64,000 nucleotides of DNA. Source: Batillaria attramentaria. Lineage: Eukaryota; Mollusca; Gastropoda; Batillariidae. Location of the stretch: positions 717,501-781,500 of the forward strand of contig JACVVK020000209.1 in assembly GCA_018292915.2 (NCBI GenBank). The letters run 5' to 3'. The position numbers were made by a program, and so were the translations under genes. This document shows, in pieces, positions 1 through 18,217 of this stretch; positions within the stretch are counted from its first letter, which is position 1, and the number at the start of each line of letters is the position of its first letter. The notes beneath the pieces were generated by a model. The model saw nothing but the letters and a program-made list of their open reading frames with translations, made no database searches and was not told where the DNA came from.

Positions 1-59
1 GAGAGAGAACAAATCTAGTCTCAAACACTAATCAATATCAGCTTCACAGTTCATTTTCG

Positions 60-65
60 TTTATT
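60..65 (-). terminator. Poly(A) signal of the lipase gene
   Basis: AATAAA on the minus strand, about 75 bases after the lipase stop codon; the only clear hexamer before the window edge. Confidence 0.7.
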
Positions 66-136
66 TTGAAACATTTCCATCTCGATCAAGAGAACATGAA
101 ACGCACCTACCAAACACATACGTCTGGCAATTTACC

Positions 137-5737
<5,601 letters not shown>

Positions 5738-5827
5738 GACGACTGACTGACTGCGGACAGAGAGGAGAGAGTTCTTCACCTGGTGCCGCCCACGGTTAGT
5801 AAGTGAGCAGTTGAGATAAGCAGGGCG

Positions 5828-5836
5828 TATTTATAG
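5828..5836 (-). promoter_or_regulatory. TATA box of the lipase gene
   Basis: CTATAAATA on the minus strand, about 95 bp before the lipase ATG. Initiation about 30 bp downstream would fall near 5804, around a TCACTT initiator-like sequence, leaving a leader of about 65 nt. Position and match are good; no transcript data. Confidence 0.6.
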
Positions 5837-5980
5837 CACAGACGATAGTGAACTTTGGTGGCTTTGACGAATCGCTGCCTCGTGGAGCATTATGGGTTTA
5901 CTCACGGGGTGTAGTCAGAATGGACGTGGGTGTGTCCCGTGCTACTCTGCTTTGAAAGTTTCGACGATGGTTGCATGCTC

Positions 5981-6389
5981 GCACGGTGGTCTAGTGGTTA
6001 AGGTACTTATCACCAATTCGAGAGGTCAGGGGTTCGAGGCCCACTCGGGGCAAAGAATTTTTCCTTCTCGTATGTGGCACTGTTCATTCGGGCCGGTCGT
6101 CGGGGGGTCTCTCCGGGTACTCCGGCTTCCTCCCCCCTCTGCTTTGGAAATGTTCAGCCCACCAAATTTGAAAAAAAAAAATTAAATGCAATTCTAAATT
6201 CCGAAATTTAAATAGCTGAGCTGACCCTTCCCACCACGTGACTGTAATGTGTTTATGTCCAGTGTGTGAGAGAATGCGTGTGATTCACGTGAGCGTGAGT
6301 GTTGGGTTCAGTTCGCGGCGCTTTGAGCCGATTCATGAAACTGGGTAAAGCGCCTATACAATACTCATTATTATTATTATCATTATTAA
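5981..6389 (+). mobile_element. SINE-2 (tRNA-derived, about 400 bp), full copy
   Basis: Head GGTGGTCTAGTGGTTAAGG with B box GGGTTCGAGGCCC-like is tRNA-derived; in the 43,367 copy the anticodon region reads CTTGTCACC, Asp-GTC-like. The long body includes TTCTCGTATGTGGCAC, TGGAAATGTTCAGCCCACC and AAACTGGGTAAAGCGCC. The tail is (ATT)n. Confidence 0.87.
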
Positions 6390-6608
6390 ATACGAGCATG
6401 TTCACGTCTTTGCATAGACGTAACGCGCCAGTCCAACTCGCTTTCTGGTTGATAATCGGCCCTTTCTCAGTTTCACACCGACAGACCGAAGTCCGCTGGA
6501 AACACTTGGTGCTACTCAAATTTGAAAATGGAAACACTCTGTGATACTGTCCGGAAACGCATCGTCTCATTGTAGTGACAGTTAATCATGATCAAAGTCT
6601 GTCTGGTT

Positions 6609-6786
6609 GGGGGAGCCGGGGTGGTCGAATGGTAGAGCGTTGGACTTCTAATGCTCGGGTCGTGAGTTCGATCCCGGTTGGGGCCAGATATTTGTGCTGG
6701 CTTTTTCATCGTTGCCCCGTCTTTGATATCACCCTATGTGGTGGAAAAGGGCGTTAAACACCCAAACACCCACCCCACCCACCCCT
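6609..6786 (+). mobile_element. SINE-1 (tRNA-derived), full copy
   Basis: The head folds like a tRNA: A-box region TGGTCGAATGGTAGAGCG, anticodon loop ACTTCTAAT (Arg-TCT-like), B box GAGTTCGATCCC. The body contains ATATTTGTGCTGGC and TGGTGGAAAAGG, and the tail is a C-rich CACCC repeat. Best read as an RNA polymerase III SINE, not a functional tRNA, since the acceptor arm is lost and at least nine copies share the body. Confidence 0.88.
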
Positions 6787-6842
6787 GTCTGGTTGATAAA
6801 CAGCTCCTTCCGCAGTTTCACCTCAATAGACTGAAGTCCTTT

Positions 6843-6893
6843 GGGTGGGGGGTGGGGTGTTTAGGAGTTTAATGTCCTTTTCCACCACATAAG
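6843..6893 (-). mobile_element. Fragment of SINE-1 3' end
   Basis: TGTTTAGGAGTTTAATG followed by TCCTTTTCCACCACATAAG, the SINE-1 3' end only, interrupting the tandem unit of element C. Confidence 0.7.
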
Positions 6894-7330
6894 CTGAAGT
6901 CCTTCGGAAACACTTGGTGCTACTCAAATTTGAAAATGGAAGCACTCTGTGATACTGTCTGGAAACGCATCTTCTCATTGTAGTGACCGTTAGTCATGAC
7001 CAAAGTCTGTCTTATAAACAGCTCCTTCCGCAGTTTTACCTCAATAGACTGAAGTCCTTCGGAAACACTTGGTGCTACTCAAATTTGAAAATGGAAGCAC
7101 TCTGTGATACTGTCTGGAAACGCATCTTCTCATTGTAGTGACCGTTAGTCATGATCAAAGTCTGTCTGATAAACAGCTCCTTCCGCAGTTTCACCTCAAT
7201 AGACTGAAGTCCTTCGGAAACACTTGGTGCTACTCAAATTTGAAAATGGAAACACTCTGACCCGGTGGTGCTACTTTTGAAGGTGGGCTGCACGTGAAGC
7301 ATTCGATTCCATTTTGACTGCATCCCGTCT

Positions 7331-8341
7331 TAATCCACTGCAATATACCGACATGACATAATGTTATTGATGACATCAGCTGTGTCAATAAGGAACCAGT
7401 TAGAATCTGCTGTGAAATCCGCAGTCACAGCAGGGGCTAATCAAAATCCCACCACCTGTGTTGAGCTTACGTAAGCGGAAATCCCGACATCATATGAATA
7501 TAATTCAATATAGTTTAATGTAACCGGTTGCACAGGGAGCGTTCGGTACATGCAGGCGAGGAGGCGAAACAGCTGTCGCTAAGACATGTTTTATTTCAGG
7601 AGACCAGCGCAACAATGGCAGAGCGGAGAAAAAAAATTACAGCGTGCAGTGACCACAGACGTATAGAGATAGACGCACCGCGGTGCCGGAAAAGTGACGC
7701 CGCCGCGCGCCATGTTGCTAGTACCTGGAAGTGCCAGCTGTTTACATAGCGCGCATAGCATTGGCCAGACGCTATCGGCTGTTTACACAGCGCGCATAGC
7801 ATTGGTCCGCTTTATCTCATGGTACAGGTTTGGATTCTTATAAAAAAATACAGAGAATTTCCTATCGCCGATTAAAGAGCCAAAAGACCGGGACTCTGCT
7901 TTCGAAAAGTGATTTAAAAAAATGACAAAATACACCCGTTAAACTATAAAACGGTGTTAAGAACGAAACATGCAGAGAAAGTACAAACTCTCCCGAAACT
8001 ACTGCAATTCACAGGATAACGCTAGGTTAAACAACTTTGGAGATATTTAACACTACATGGACACAAACAAACACAGCTAATTGGCACATGCGCCATCGTG
8101 GATACGAAACACTGCACGCGCGCGGACTAGTGTACCGGCTAACACAGGCTGTCGTACAGAGCTGGCCGGAGAACAAACGGTTGTGGGCGAGAGGGTACAA
8201 ACCACTCGGCTACAACCATACAGATACTTACGCGTAAGTCAAACACGCTTAAGTCGATTTTCGGGTAAGTCGAAGCAAACTCTTTTTCCCGGCCAAACAT
8301 GTTCTTTGTAAGCTAGATTTTGCACGGCTAAGTCGAAATGC
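7331..8341. other. No feature recognised
   Basis: About 1 kb with mixed composition between element C and the LINE fragment. It includes a short internal duplication (GCTGTTTACA(T/C)AGCGCGCATAG near 7,738 and 7,780) and scattered TAAGTCGA motifs near 8,240-8,330, but no gene. Confidence 0.6.
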
Positions 8342-8895
8342 GTTCGTGACGTCTCGTTTGGATTACTGCAACTCCATCTTTGCGGGTTTACCGGCAGACC
8401 AGATCCATCGTTTGCAGATGATCCAGAACAACGCGGCGCGTCTCGTCTTGAGAAAACGAAAGAGGGTTCACGTTACGCCTCTGCTGAAACATCTCCACTG
8501 GCTCCGTGTTAATTTCCGCTTCCAGTATAAAATCGCCACTTTCGCATTCCGTTTCTTCCAAGGTTCTCTTCCTCCCTACCTGTCGGCCTTACTCTGTAAG
8601 TATCACCCGTCGCGCACTCTACGTTCCGCTAGCGAAAAACTTCTCAAAATTCCGAAGCGTAACATGAAAACTGCCGGAGAGCGCTCTTTCAGCTTCTTAG
8701 CCCCGACTGTCTGGAACTCCTTGCCAATCGAACTCCGCCTTCAGACCTCACTGCCTCTGTTTAAATCGCATCTGAAGACCTATCTCTTCCGCCAGGCCTT
8801 TGATGGTTAATCCTCTGTTAAGTCTGTCTGTGTGCATCATGAGTTCGTTGCACTGCCAATTGTATGTATGCTGAGGGGATGTAAATAGCGCGCGT

Positions 8896-8926
<31 letters not shown>

Positions 8927-9004
8927 GCTTTAATGCGCAGCGAGTCCTTAAAGTTGGAGAACGGCGCTCTATAAAAGCTATGTATTATTATTATTATTAT
9001 TATT
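8342..9004 (+). mobile_element. LINE 3' end: C-terminal reverse-transcriptase fragment (copy 1)
   Basis: An intact frame of 154 codons (8346-8810) encodes the C-terminal part of a non-LTR retrotransposon polyprotein: SRLDYCNSIFAGLP, QMIQNNAARLV, LLKHLHWL, PSRTLRSASEKLL, GERSFSFLAPTVWNSLP, FKSHLKTYLF. This resembles CR1/L2-type LINEs. The 3' UTR ends in TATAAAAGC and (ATT)n at about 9,004. The 5' end is truncated, with no polymerase catalytic motif. Not a host gene. Confidence 0.85.
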
Positions 9005-9750
9005 AAGTACCCCCAAAAAGGGTCTGGCTATTTACCGTGGGTGGTATGACACAAAACTGGCGAGACACACGTGCAAGAACTAGATGTGAGGTCTGACCCC
9101 GACTGTGTTCTGTATGGCTTTTGTTGCCATTGTTCTCACGGTGGTCGTGGTGTTAAAGAAGTCAGTTATGCTAGAGTTGACATGATCATTCTCTTTGCAT
9201 TGGCTCAAAAATGGCCCCCGTGGTCTTTCTCGTGAGGCGGGAAGGGGGGGGGGAGAGGGGGGGGGGGAGAAGGATTTGGCGTTCTACACCGGAAGCTGTT
9301 CGGCAACGCCTCCGAAATGAGTCACAAGTGTGCTGTTTCTCAGCACTCATTGAAGACTATGGCCATAAACTTCTGGAACTAAAAAGGAGGGAGTCTCAAA
9401 AGATGTAATTCGTTCGCCTGCATATGTCGCTCTCTTTGTTGTCTTCCGTCGATTTTCCTAACCCTGGGCCCATGAATTACGACGCGAAGGACCGTGTTAA
9501 CGTCTTGTCTTGAATAAATTCAGCTTTCTGAGCCATTTTCCAATTTTCCGGCTTACAGAAAGCAATTTAGGTGAGGATGCTATTGAGCTCTTGAGGCAAC
9601 AATCAGTGAAAGTAATACCCTCGTTGATATTCAGATCCTGTGGGATGTAATAAATAATAATAATAATAATAAAACGGGTGTGCCTGAAGTCTGAGACGGG
9701 AATATCTGGCATATCTAATGAAACAAATAAACTATCTAAAAGTGCATAAT

Positions 9751-9761
<11 letters not shown>

Positions 9762-9847
<86 letters not shown>

Positions 9848-9872
9848 CACGCACGCACGCACGCACGCACGC
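9762..9872 (+). repeat. (AC)n-(GCAC)n microsatellite
   Basis: Pure AC run that changes to GCAC units at 9,846. Confidence 0.95.
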
Positions 9873-10505
<633 letters not shown>

Positions 10506-11077
10506 GGGGGCGCGACACTGTTGCTGACCCCGGTTTTCGCCTCGTCTCGTCTTTTGGTGTCATTTTGTCCGGTTTTTACGTTACATGCTCTCGGGGGTTG
10601 GTTTTTTTTAAGTAAGAGCGGGAATATGCAAGGAGTTTGTAAAGTGATTTGTGTTTCCTTGTGCCCTCTGGCTGTGTCTGTGCCAGCGGGTTTTGGAGTG
10701 AGTGACTATGGACATGACTTCGCCGCCGTTGTGGCACAGTGTTACGTGTGGAGATATGTTGAAGAGACCGTCGTCTTATCGATGTGAAACGATGACACAC
10801 AGGCGAACACTTCCTCACGTAGCGAGTTCTTGTGGACTGCTGGTTAGTCTTTCACTCACAGAAGACACGTGAGCGCGTAGAAAAGTTATAACCGTGTGGA
10901 GTTAATTACAGTACTTCTATGGTGTTACACACATTTCCACACGTAACACACAGTACTTTCTTTTACTGCAATGTGACACATATACCCGAATGAACTGGAC
11001 AGAGCCCTATTTGATGCATGCCTTTCTGCGGAGAAGAAAACTAGGAAAGTAAAGAGACGAGGCTCCAGAGGTGGTTG

Positions 11078-11247
11078 GTGGGTGGGTGGGTGTTTGGGAG
11101 TTTAACGTCCTTTTCCACCACATACAGGTGATATAAAAGACGGAGCAACGATGAAAAAGCCAGCACAAATATTTGTCCCAGGCGGGATTCGAAGTCACGA
11201 CCCGAGCATCGGAAGTCCAACTCTCTACCATTCGGCCACCCCGGCTC
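11078..11247 (-). mobile_element. SINE-1, minus copy
   Basis: Full-length with TGGGTGGG tail, TTTTCCACCAC body motif and an inverted tRNA-like head ending CACCCCGGCTC; followed by an (AC)n tract. Confidence 0.85.
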
Positions 11248-11271
11248 AGTCACGCACACAAGTAAATCTAA

Positions 11272-11372
<101 letters not shown>

Positions 11373-11464
11373 AGTCCAAAGATCACACGCTCTTGAAATA
11401 TAAACCACTCACAAACACAATTATATCTGAAACACTTTTATAAGCCGACACTCCTCGTGTTATC

Positions 11465-11561
11465 TCATGTGTTTAGTCCTTTCCTTGTTGGTGAAGCCGA
11501 AGACAAATTTCCTTTTATGGACAATAAAGTTATCTGTATCTGTATTTGTAATGACAAAAAG

Positions 11562-11598
<37 letters not shown>

Positions 11599-11600
11599 AA
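11465..11600 (+). mobile_element. Other retroposon 3' end with AATAAAG and (TATCTG)n tail
   Basis: GACAAATTTCCTTTTATGG then ACAATAAAGTTATCTGTATC; a similar ending (AATTTCCCCACGAGGGATCA, then ATAAAG) is at 21,508-21,545. Confidence 0.5.
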
Positions 11601-11970
11601 AAGAACACGAAATTACTACTGTTACACGCCCATTTAGATCTAAACGCGTTTTTCCTATCTAAACTTCTGCTTCATTCTGCCATCCACGGAGCATAGTGTT
11701 TGTTCCCCTTGCTAGTACGATCCAAACGTTTTGTCGGCGATAGCTCTCCGGCAAAGCCCCATGCTTCAACTAAATATGAAATATGCACCGGTCTTTACAT
11801 TGTCCTAACCGTTAAAGTTGTTTTCTGGTCGATAAACAGCTCCTTTCCTTGACCGAGACAAACCAAGATCCAATAGCAACGAGTGTTTCCAATTAGTAGA
11901 ACAGCGGGAAAAACTCCTTATAGTGTTCGGCTTTTTCTGTGTGAAAGAAACGCACTGCTTATCAACCAGA

Positions 11971-12143
11971 GTGGGGTGGGAGGGTGTTTTGGAGTTTAAC
12001 GCTCTTTTCCATCACGTACGGGTGATACTAAACACGAGGCAACGAGAAAATGGCCAGCACAAATATTTGGCCCTATCCGGGATTCGAACTCATGACCTGA
12101 GCACTGAAAGTCCAACGTTCTACCATTCGTCTATCCCGGCTGC
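11971..12143 (-). mobile_element. SINE-1, diverged minus copy
   Basis: Same body and head, with more substitutions (TTTTCCATCAC, CTATCCCGGCTG), so probably an older insertion. Confidence 0.8.
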
Positions 12144-12300
12144 CCATTTATAAACCAGAAGACAACTTTCACCAGCACAGTAATGCAATGTATAAACGTG
12201 TATGCTCATCTCTAAAACACGTGGCTTTAAGTTTACCTGATAGCAATCATCGTCAAAACTGTGAAATCCAAGTAGCGACAGGAAACAATCCGCAATCTAC

Positions 12301-12790
12301 CGGCCCCCGTAGTGTAGTGGTTAGCACTTCGGACCATGGACCGGGAGACCCGGGTTCAAGTCCCAGCCGAGGCAAGCGGGATTTTTTTCTACCTAGGTCG
12401 GCTCCTGGCCAGAGCGTGTGTGCTATGGGCCCAATGGGGAGGCTGTTGCCACACAGCCGAGATTCACCCACTTCACGGGTGGTGCTTGGGGGTGCTTCCC
12501 TTGGTATGACACCTCTTATGATGTGAATGATTACATGGCCGGCACCGCAGATGTCGTAGTTCCCGGGCCTGGTTAATGCCGGGATATTTATGACAGGAAG
12601 CGTGGAATGCGGCCCTGTCCCGCAGGCCCAAACCACACGGACCTCCACAGCATCATCTTACCATCATCCTGATCTCCATCATCATGTATAATAAAAATAA
12701 ATTGCCCCAGCTTCCGAGCCCTCCGTGGATTCCACCCATAACCGGGGCCTTTGGAGGAACACCACTGGAGCCGGCAAAGAGCTGTGGCAG
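12301..12790 (+). mobile_element. SINE-3 (tRNA-derived head, about 490 bp)
   Basis: Head CCGTAGTGTAGTGGTTAGCA with B box GGGTTCAAGTCCC. The body includes CCCGGGCCTGGTTAATGCC and ATCATCATGTATAATAAAAA, and ends GGAGGAACACCACTGGAGCC. Partial relatives at 30,925 (minus) and 51,232. Open frames across it are incidental. Confidence 0.8.
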
Positions 12791-13964
12791 AAACAAAAAA
12801 AAATCCGCAATCTTGTATGGCCCCGTGTAAAAAAAAAAAAGAGCTGAATGAGAACAAACACAGCAAAACACCCCATGCACACTCTGATCTGTTTATAGCA
12901 GTCACTGGAATCCCGCACACACGATTTAGCAGCACTGAAAATCCGTAAAAGTGAGAACAAGTAGTCAGGAAGAAACCTCACAAGAAAAAGAAACCATACT
13001 GCATACAATGGCAAAATTTGCGAAACCACACAACTGCCTGGCCTCACAACATGAGCGATAGCATGGGAATGCTGACGATATGTAGAGGCCTGATGGATGT
13101 AGCTCTCTGTAAAGTCAGGGGATATGGGGAGACTTGAAACCACAGGGAGCATCGTCGGGGCCTCGTAATGCATGCTTTTGCTTGATAAATTACTTTTTTG
13201 CGTCCTTTCCGAAAGCCGATGCCTTTTCGTGGTTATTTATAGTGTTTCGTTTGGAGCCTTGGTTCAATGTGAAGTTCAAATTTACAGATTTGTTGTTGTT
13301 GTCCTCTAAAATCGCCTTTTTTAAACTCTGCAAAATTTCTAAGTCTGATTTTTTGTCAAACTGGCTTGGTAAACTTTCTTTATATCTTCCCTTCGAGACA
13401 TTTCTGCCTTCACCTTACTTAATCATGTGTTCCAGGTTTTGTGCAATGCAGCTTCTAAACCAAACGTTGGTTTGTCGAAAGGTTTTTGTGTTTGTTTTTG
13501 GAGTTATGATGATGATTCCAGGAGGGATGATATAGGCTGTTTCCAGTGTTCCCTATCCACTATATTAATTTGCTCTCAATAAGAAAGACACGACAGTTTA
13601 AGTGGTGCTGGCAGAAATGCAGTTAGAATTTGTGGGTATCATATCCCAAGCTTTTGAAAATCAAAGACATATTATGAGAAGCAAAACAAAAAGAAACAGC
13701 AAGAAGAAGAAAAATAGCAAGAACAAAATCAGCAACAACAAAACAAGCACGAGACTGCATCTGAGCACATAACTTTTATGCATTTGGTAGGGCACAGATG
13801 ATCGTTCATACAGCTTGCTCGTATGTAAAATAGCAGAGTTTAATCCTGTGTGGGAGAGAACAAACTCCCTTTGAATTCGGCCAGTCGCAGTCGCTTAACG
13901 GCGTGTACATTGTATGCTATCGTGGTATGGTAGTCTTTACCCCAGCGCACGTGATTATCCGTCT
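12791..13964. other. No feature recognised
   Basis: AT-rich spacer with A tracts. The open frame at 13,134-13,535 has no domain-like pattern and ends in low complexity. Confidence 0.6.
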
Positions 13965-14333
13965 CTTCTGAAATGCTCATGGTGCCTCCAGGGCTGGAGG
14001 ACGGAAGCAGTGAAAGCCTGCTGCCGCTAAGCGCTACTTTATGTGCAAACCTTCACCCTGCTATTCACTCTGATGCGTGCGACAGCATTTCTGTTTTCCA
14101 CGCCACTGGCCACGGCCTGCTCTCCCGCGAAAGATGTTCGTGGGATTTTAAGCGTGCACGCTTGATATTTGTGCGTGCGTGTGTACACGAGGGCGGGGGA
14201 CAGGCACCGTAAACAAGTCTCTTCGTGATTTAGACTCGAGCTGGAAAGCAAAAACCCATCCAAATTCCTGCCCACCTGGGATTCGAACCGGGCGGCTCAG
14301 GATCCGAAGTCGGAAACCTTAACCACTACACCA
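13965..14333 (-). mobile_element. SINE-4, probable tRNA-derived element
   Basis: On the minus strand, TTGGTGTAGTGGTTAAGG and CGGTTCGAATCCC give a tRNA-like head. The body has GTGCACGCTTAAAATCCCAC, a motif I associate from memory with aquatic invertebrate SINEs. Only one copy here, so the 3' boundary is uncertain. Confidence 0.6.
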
Positions 14334-14439
14334 AATCCCCTATATCACTTGAATGATCAATTGTTACTGAGCAGACTCAGTTATTCTTATCAAATATAAT
14401 TATGTCCATTCGTAGCCGTGTGTAATCCACTCATCATTC

Positions 14440-14814
14440 TCACTAAATAATAATAATAATAATAATAGTTTAATTTTCGAAGGAACTCTTCCGGCCTACC
14501 TCTCAAATTCCCTTACAGTCCACCAAAGAGCACGCACTCTTCGTTCTTCTTCTGAAAAAGTATTGAAATTCCTCGTCGAAACTTCAAAACAGTCGGCGAG
14601 CGCGCGTTTAGCTTTGCTGCCCCGTCACTCTGGAACGCACTACCTGCCGGCCTGCGAGACCAGTCGGACGTAGATCGTTTCAAGTCTGACTTGAAAAAGT
14701 ATGTGGTGGAAAAGGACGTTAAACCCCCAAACACCCACCCACCCACGCTGACTTGAAAACGCATCTGTTCCGGCCGGCTTTCGACTAGGCCCACTGACAT
14801 CCTCCTGATTCAGC

Positions 14815-14815
<1 letters not shown>
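14440..14815 (+). mobile_element. LINE 3' end (copy 3), decayed and split by a SINE-1 tail
   Basis: Remnants of the same LINE C-terminus (ARTLRSSSEKVLKF, then after frameshifts GERAFSFAAPSLWNALP and LKTHLFRPAFD). Several indels; interrupted at 14,698-14,747 by a SINE-1 fragment. Confidence 0.78.
14698..14747 (+). mobile_element. 5'-truncated SINE-1 tail with target-site duplication
   Basis: Only the 3' body (TATGTGGTGGAAAAGGACG and CACCC tail) is present. It interrupts a LINE fragment between two copies of CTGACTTGAAAA (14,686-14,697 and 14,748-14,759). The 12-bp duplication shows target-primed reverse transcription as the insertion route. Confidence 0.85.
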
Positions 14816-14924
<109 letters not shown>

Positions 14925-15021
14925 ATATTTGTTGGTGTGAGTGCGGGAGTACGCGCATTGAGTGACTTTGTGAGAATTTTGCGCTGTATAAGTACAATTC
15001 ATTATTATTAATATTATTTCT

Positions 15022-16200
15022 CACTAAGTATATCATTGTCACCATTTTGATACTCCTTTTTATTTCTTTCCTTTGTTTTAATGGCACATGTATCATTTGA
15101 AATCGGAGACCTTTAGACCAAAATTAATATTATAACACGGACTCAGTAAACTGATTGATTGATTCCTCTCTCCTACGAGTCTGCCAAGGGAGACAAGTGG
15201 AAAGTTACTTCCCTCTACCATCAGACTGTGCCCGTGCCTTAATGTTTTGTCGTCAGCATGAGTAGATACTGTAATATCATTCTTGGAAATGTCCCTCTCT
15301 TTCGCTCACTGAGTGATGACTATTGAACCGTTTGTTTGTTTTTTTATCACTTATGTATTATTATTATTAATGGGATCCGTCGCTTTCTCACTTACTATTC
15401 TTTTTTCACAAGATGTGTCATATCCTGCTCGCCCCGGGGAATATTTACGTATGAAATTGATGTGGTTTTTTTTAAAATTATTATTTATTTGATAAACGAC
15501 CAACACAAACGTAAATCATATCATGTAATTCCCATTTTTCTGTCTGCTTCTCGTGTCGAAGGGAATACATTGTAAGGGGGGCGGGGTTTTGAAAAATTGC
15601 TGGGAACTGGATTTACAGACATTTTTTTTTTACATTTCCTTTCTGAGCAGATCGAGTGAGAAAGAAGAGACTAAAGAAATGAATATATTAGAATTCATTC
15701 ATTGGCGTCTGGAAATTTCACCATCGATTAAATTGACTCTTGACCAGTGATCACTGGTTTCGATCACAAGGTAGGTCACCATGACAGTTAAATATCTAAA
15801 GGTCAAGGACACTGGAAACAGACTGTAGAGGCATGTCATGAATATACCGTGACCTCCAGCTAGAGGTGACATTGTTTAGGCGGATGAATGTGGAATGAAA
15901 TGAATTAGTTTCTGATACGTGACGGTTGCTCTGTAATGGAGTTTCTGTGTATTGCGTGATTCCCTTAAATGAAAAAAAAATGAGGTTTTCGAGATTGCCA
16001 CTGGAGGAGTCGGAAATTGTGTGATTCGCCGAAAATGGTTACAGCTTGTGAGGAAATCCAAACGCGAGAAATAGAAAAAAATTATCCCAAGATGTGTGGG
16101 GATTGCAACATTAGGGAAAACGGCACTCTTCCCCCCCCCCCCCCTTCCCTTCGAATGGAGATTTCCAAACTGAGTTGTATTCGCTCTGCTTTGACGTGAG
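15022..16200. other. No feature recognised
   Basis: AT-rich sequence with T tracts and a C tract at 16,130-16,144; no gene or clear repeat copy. Confidence 0.6.
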
Positions 16201-16211
16201 CTCTAGATGCA

Positions 16212-16269
<58 letters not shown>

Positions 16270-16400
16270 CGCATGCGCGTACACACGCACACACAGAGGG
16301 TATCTCTCCATAGCCTCGTCTGTTTCTCCCCCTCTCCTAATGTCCTAGTTTAACGTCCTTTTCCACCCCGTAAGGATGATCCAAGAAGAGAGAGGGGGGG

Positions 16401-16563
16401 GGGGAGGTGTTGAGGGTTTAACGTTCTTTTCCACCACACATTGGTTGTGTCAACGGGATGGTTGGGCAACGAGATAAATGCCAGCACAAATATTTGGCCC
16501 GAGGCAGGATTCGAACTAAGACCTGAGCTGTGAAAGTCCATACGCTCCACCGTCCCGGCTCCC
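16401..16563 (-). mobile_element. SINE-1, diverged minus copy
   Basis: Body motif TTTTCCACCAC and GCCAGCACAAATATTTGG are intact, but the head lost several bases in the D-arm and anticodon region. A second tail fragment lies just upstream at 16,345-16,382. Confidence 0.78.
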
Positions 16564-16959
16564 TCAGAGAGAGAGAGAGGAAGAAGACATGGCGGCGGCA
16601 TCTTGATACAAATCATCCACGCAATGTCCGCCCCCAATTTATATCCCCTCGTGAGGAAAATGTCACCATGATATTGTAAAACTCATTTAGAGCCTGACTT
16701 GGCATAGAAATAGCACATTGCTTTTGATAACATCAGGCTTTGTGAAGGAAAACTCATTCTGACTTTGCCTCCGTGCCTCATATCTCACGCTTGATTTTTA
16801 TCTGGGCCAAGGTCGCAGCCGATTTTTATTATTAGATATGAATTCAACATCCGCCCACAAAACAGTACCTCGTGTTTTCTCCGTACTGTTTTTTTTTCTT
16901 CAACGTTAAAATCGGAATGAACGACTGACAAAACAATTTTCCTGAACCCATCTTTGGCT

Positions 16960-17255
16960 GTAAAAAAAAAAAAAAGGATAAATGTGAGAATTGATAATTT
17001 GGAAAATTATTATTTGAGATTGGTATTGATTATTTGAGAATTGATAATCTGAGAAAATTGACAATTGTTAGGACTGATAATTGTTAGAATTAGTAATTGT
17101 AAGAACTGAGAATTGATGGTAAGAGTAAATAATTGAAAAATGAATAATTGTGGAAATGAATAATTGTGAAAATTGAAATTATGAGAATTGAAAGTTATGA
17201 CAATTGGTAAATGTAAGAATTGATAAATGTAAGAATTGACAATTGCTAGAATAGT
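16960..17255 (+). repeat. Diverged AT-rich GAATTGATAATT repeat
   Basis: About 300 bp built from 12-20 bp variants of GAGAATTGATAATT and AAGAATTGACAATTG; no gene. Confidence 0.8.
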
Positions 17256-17259
17256 TGTT

Positions 17260-17825
17260 TTCGTCAGAACTGCTCAGTGTTCTTGCGCAAATAAGTGAGT
17301 CATCGTCCATAACGAAAATGGCAAGACAGAGGACAATCAACGATGGCATGTCTCTGCTGCTAATAGTTTTAGGATGTCAAACTCCCCTTGCCTCACTTGA
17401 AATCATCTAAACGGCTTGCGCGCCTAACTGGGCGAATGCAATCAAATTTTGTGGGAGATGTGAGTGAATTGGGCAGCCCTTATCTTTTTGTATTGCAAAT
17501 AGAGATTGAGAGAAACTGCACCACGAGTTCATGATCCTGAAGAGTTAACCCAGGGACGTGATAAAGAAGCGTCAGTTCATGATGTCGAAGTAATGTTGAT
17601 GAATGACATCTTCATATTGTCCATTGCTGAACTGCATCCTGTGAGTCACGGACGTCACAGTTTAGTTCTTCCCTTAACGTCATTTGTGTGACGTTGAACG
17701 TCAGTTTTGTGTGTCATTCAAAGTTAGCTCGCTTGTCGCAGAACGTTATTTATGCGACGTTGTACGTAAATTTGTGTCGTTGAATATCGCTTAATGTCTT
17801 CCCACGCTAGGCCCTCTTCCCTATC

Positions 17826-17856
<31 letters not shown>

Positions 17857-18097
17857 GGGGGGTAGTCTTTTCCCGTGTGTGGATTTGTGGATCGAAGACC
17901 ACGTTCACATCCAAGCACAATTTTTCTCCTGCAGCGGACAAGGTCTTGAGTTTGTGCTGCGGCAGTCACTGGTTTCGAAGCTCTGTGTATCTTGGAAAGT
18001 CAGTGTATTCGATTGTCACCGTCCTCACTCGGCTCTAAAATTAATAGGACATAGCTGTATTACCTGTCCTCATCTGTTGAAAGGGGACATCCCCCCC
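17260..18097. other. No gene; short ACGTT-type motif cluster
   Basis: Around 17,680-17,790, GACGTTGAACGTCA-like and GTCGTTGAATATC-like words recur, suggesting a decayed short repeat; otherwise nothing. Confidence 0.5.

Positions 18098-18217
<120 letters not shown>

Larger units (their letters stand above)
6480..7258 (+). repeat. Tandem units of about 160-180 bp inside element C
   Basis: The block with GGAAACACTTGGTGCTACTC and AAACGCATCTTCTCATTG, then CAGCTCCTTCCGCAG, recurs four times (near 6,497, 6,903, 7,055 and 7,215). The first two are separated by SINE-1 insertions. Confidence 0.8.
5900..7330. mobile_element. TIR element C, copy 1, with SINE insertions and internal tandem repeats
   Basis: The left end GGGGTGTAGTCAGAATGG and the right end (inverted GGATGCAGTCAAAATGG) correspond. 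Both are followed inward by a GCTACTCTGCTTTGAAAG-like block. A second copy with clearer ends lies at about 58,617-59,430. The interior is interrupted by SINE-2 (5,981-6,389) and SINE-1 (6,609-6,786) and carries tandem units of about 160-180 bp. Confidence 0.55.

Noticed and set aside
6609..6786. Possible functional tRNA-Arg gene (and similar heads elsewhere)
   Set aside because: No paired acceptor arm, and the same body follows the tRNA-like part in nine copies: a SINE.
12253..12648. 131-codon minus-strand frame
   Set aside because: Lies wholly inside SINE-3 and crosses its tRNA-like head; no conserved protein pattern.
13134..13535. 133-codon plus-strand frame, hydrophobic
   Set aside because: AT-rich composition, no domain pattern, no splice or start context.
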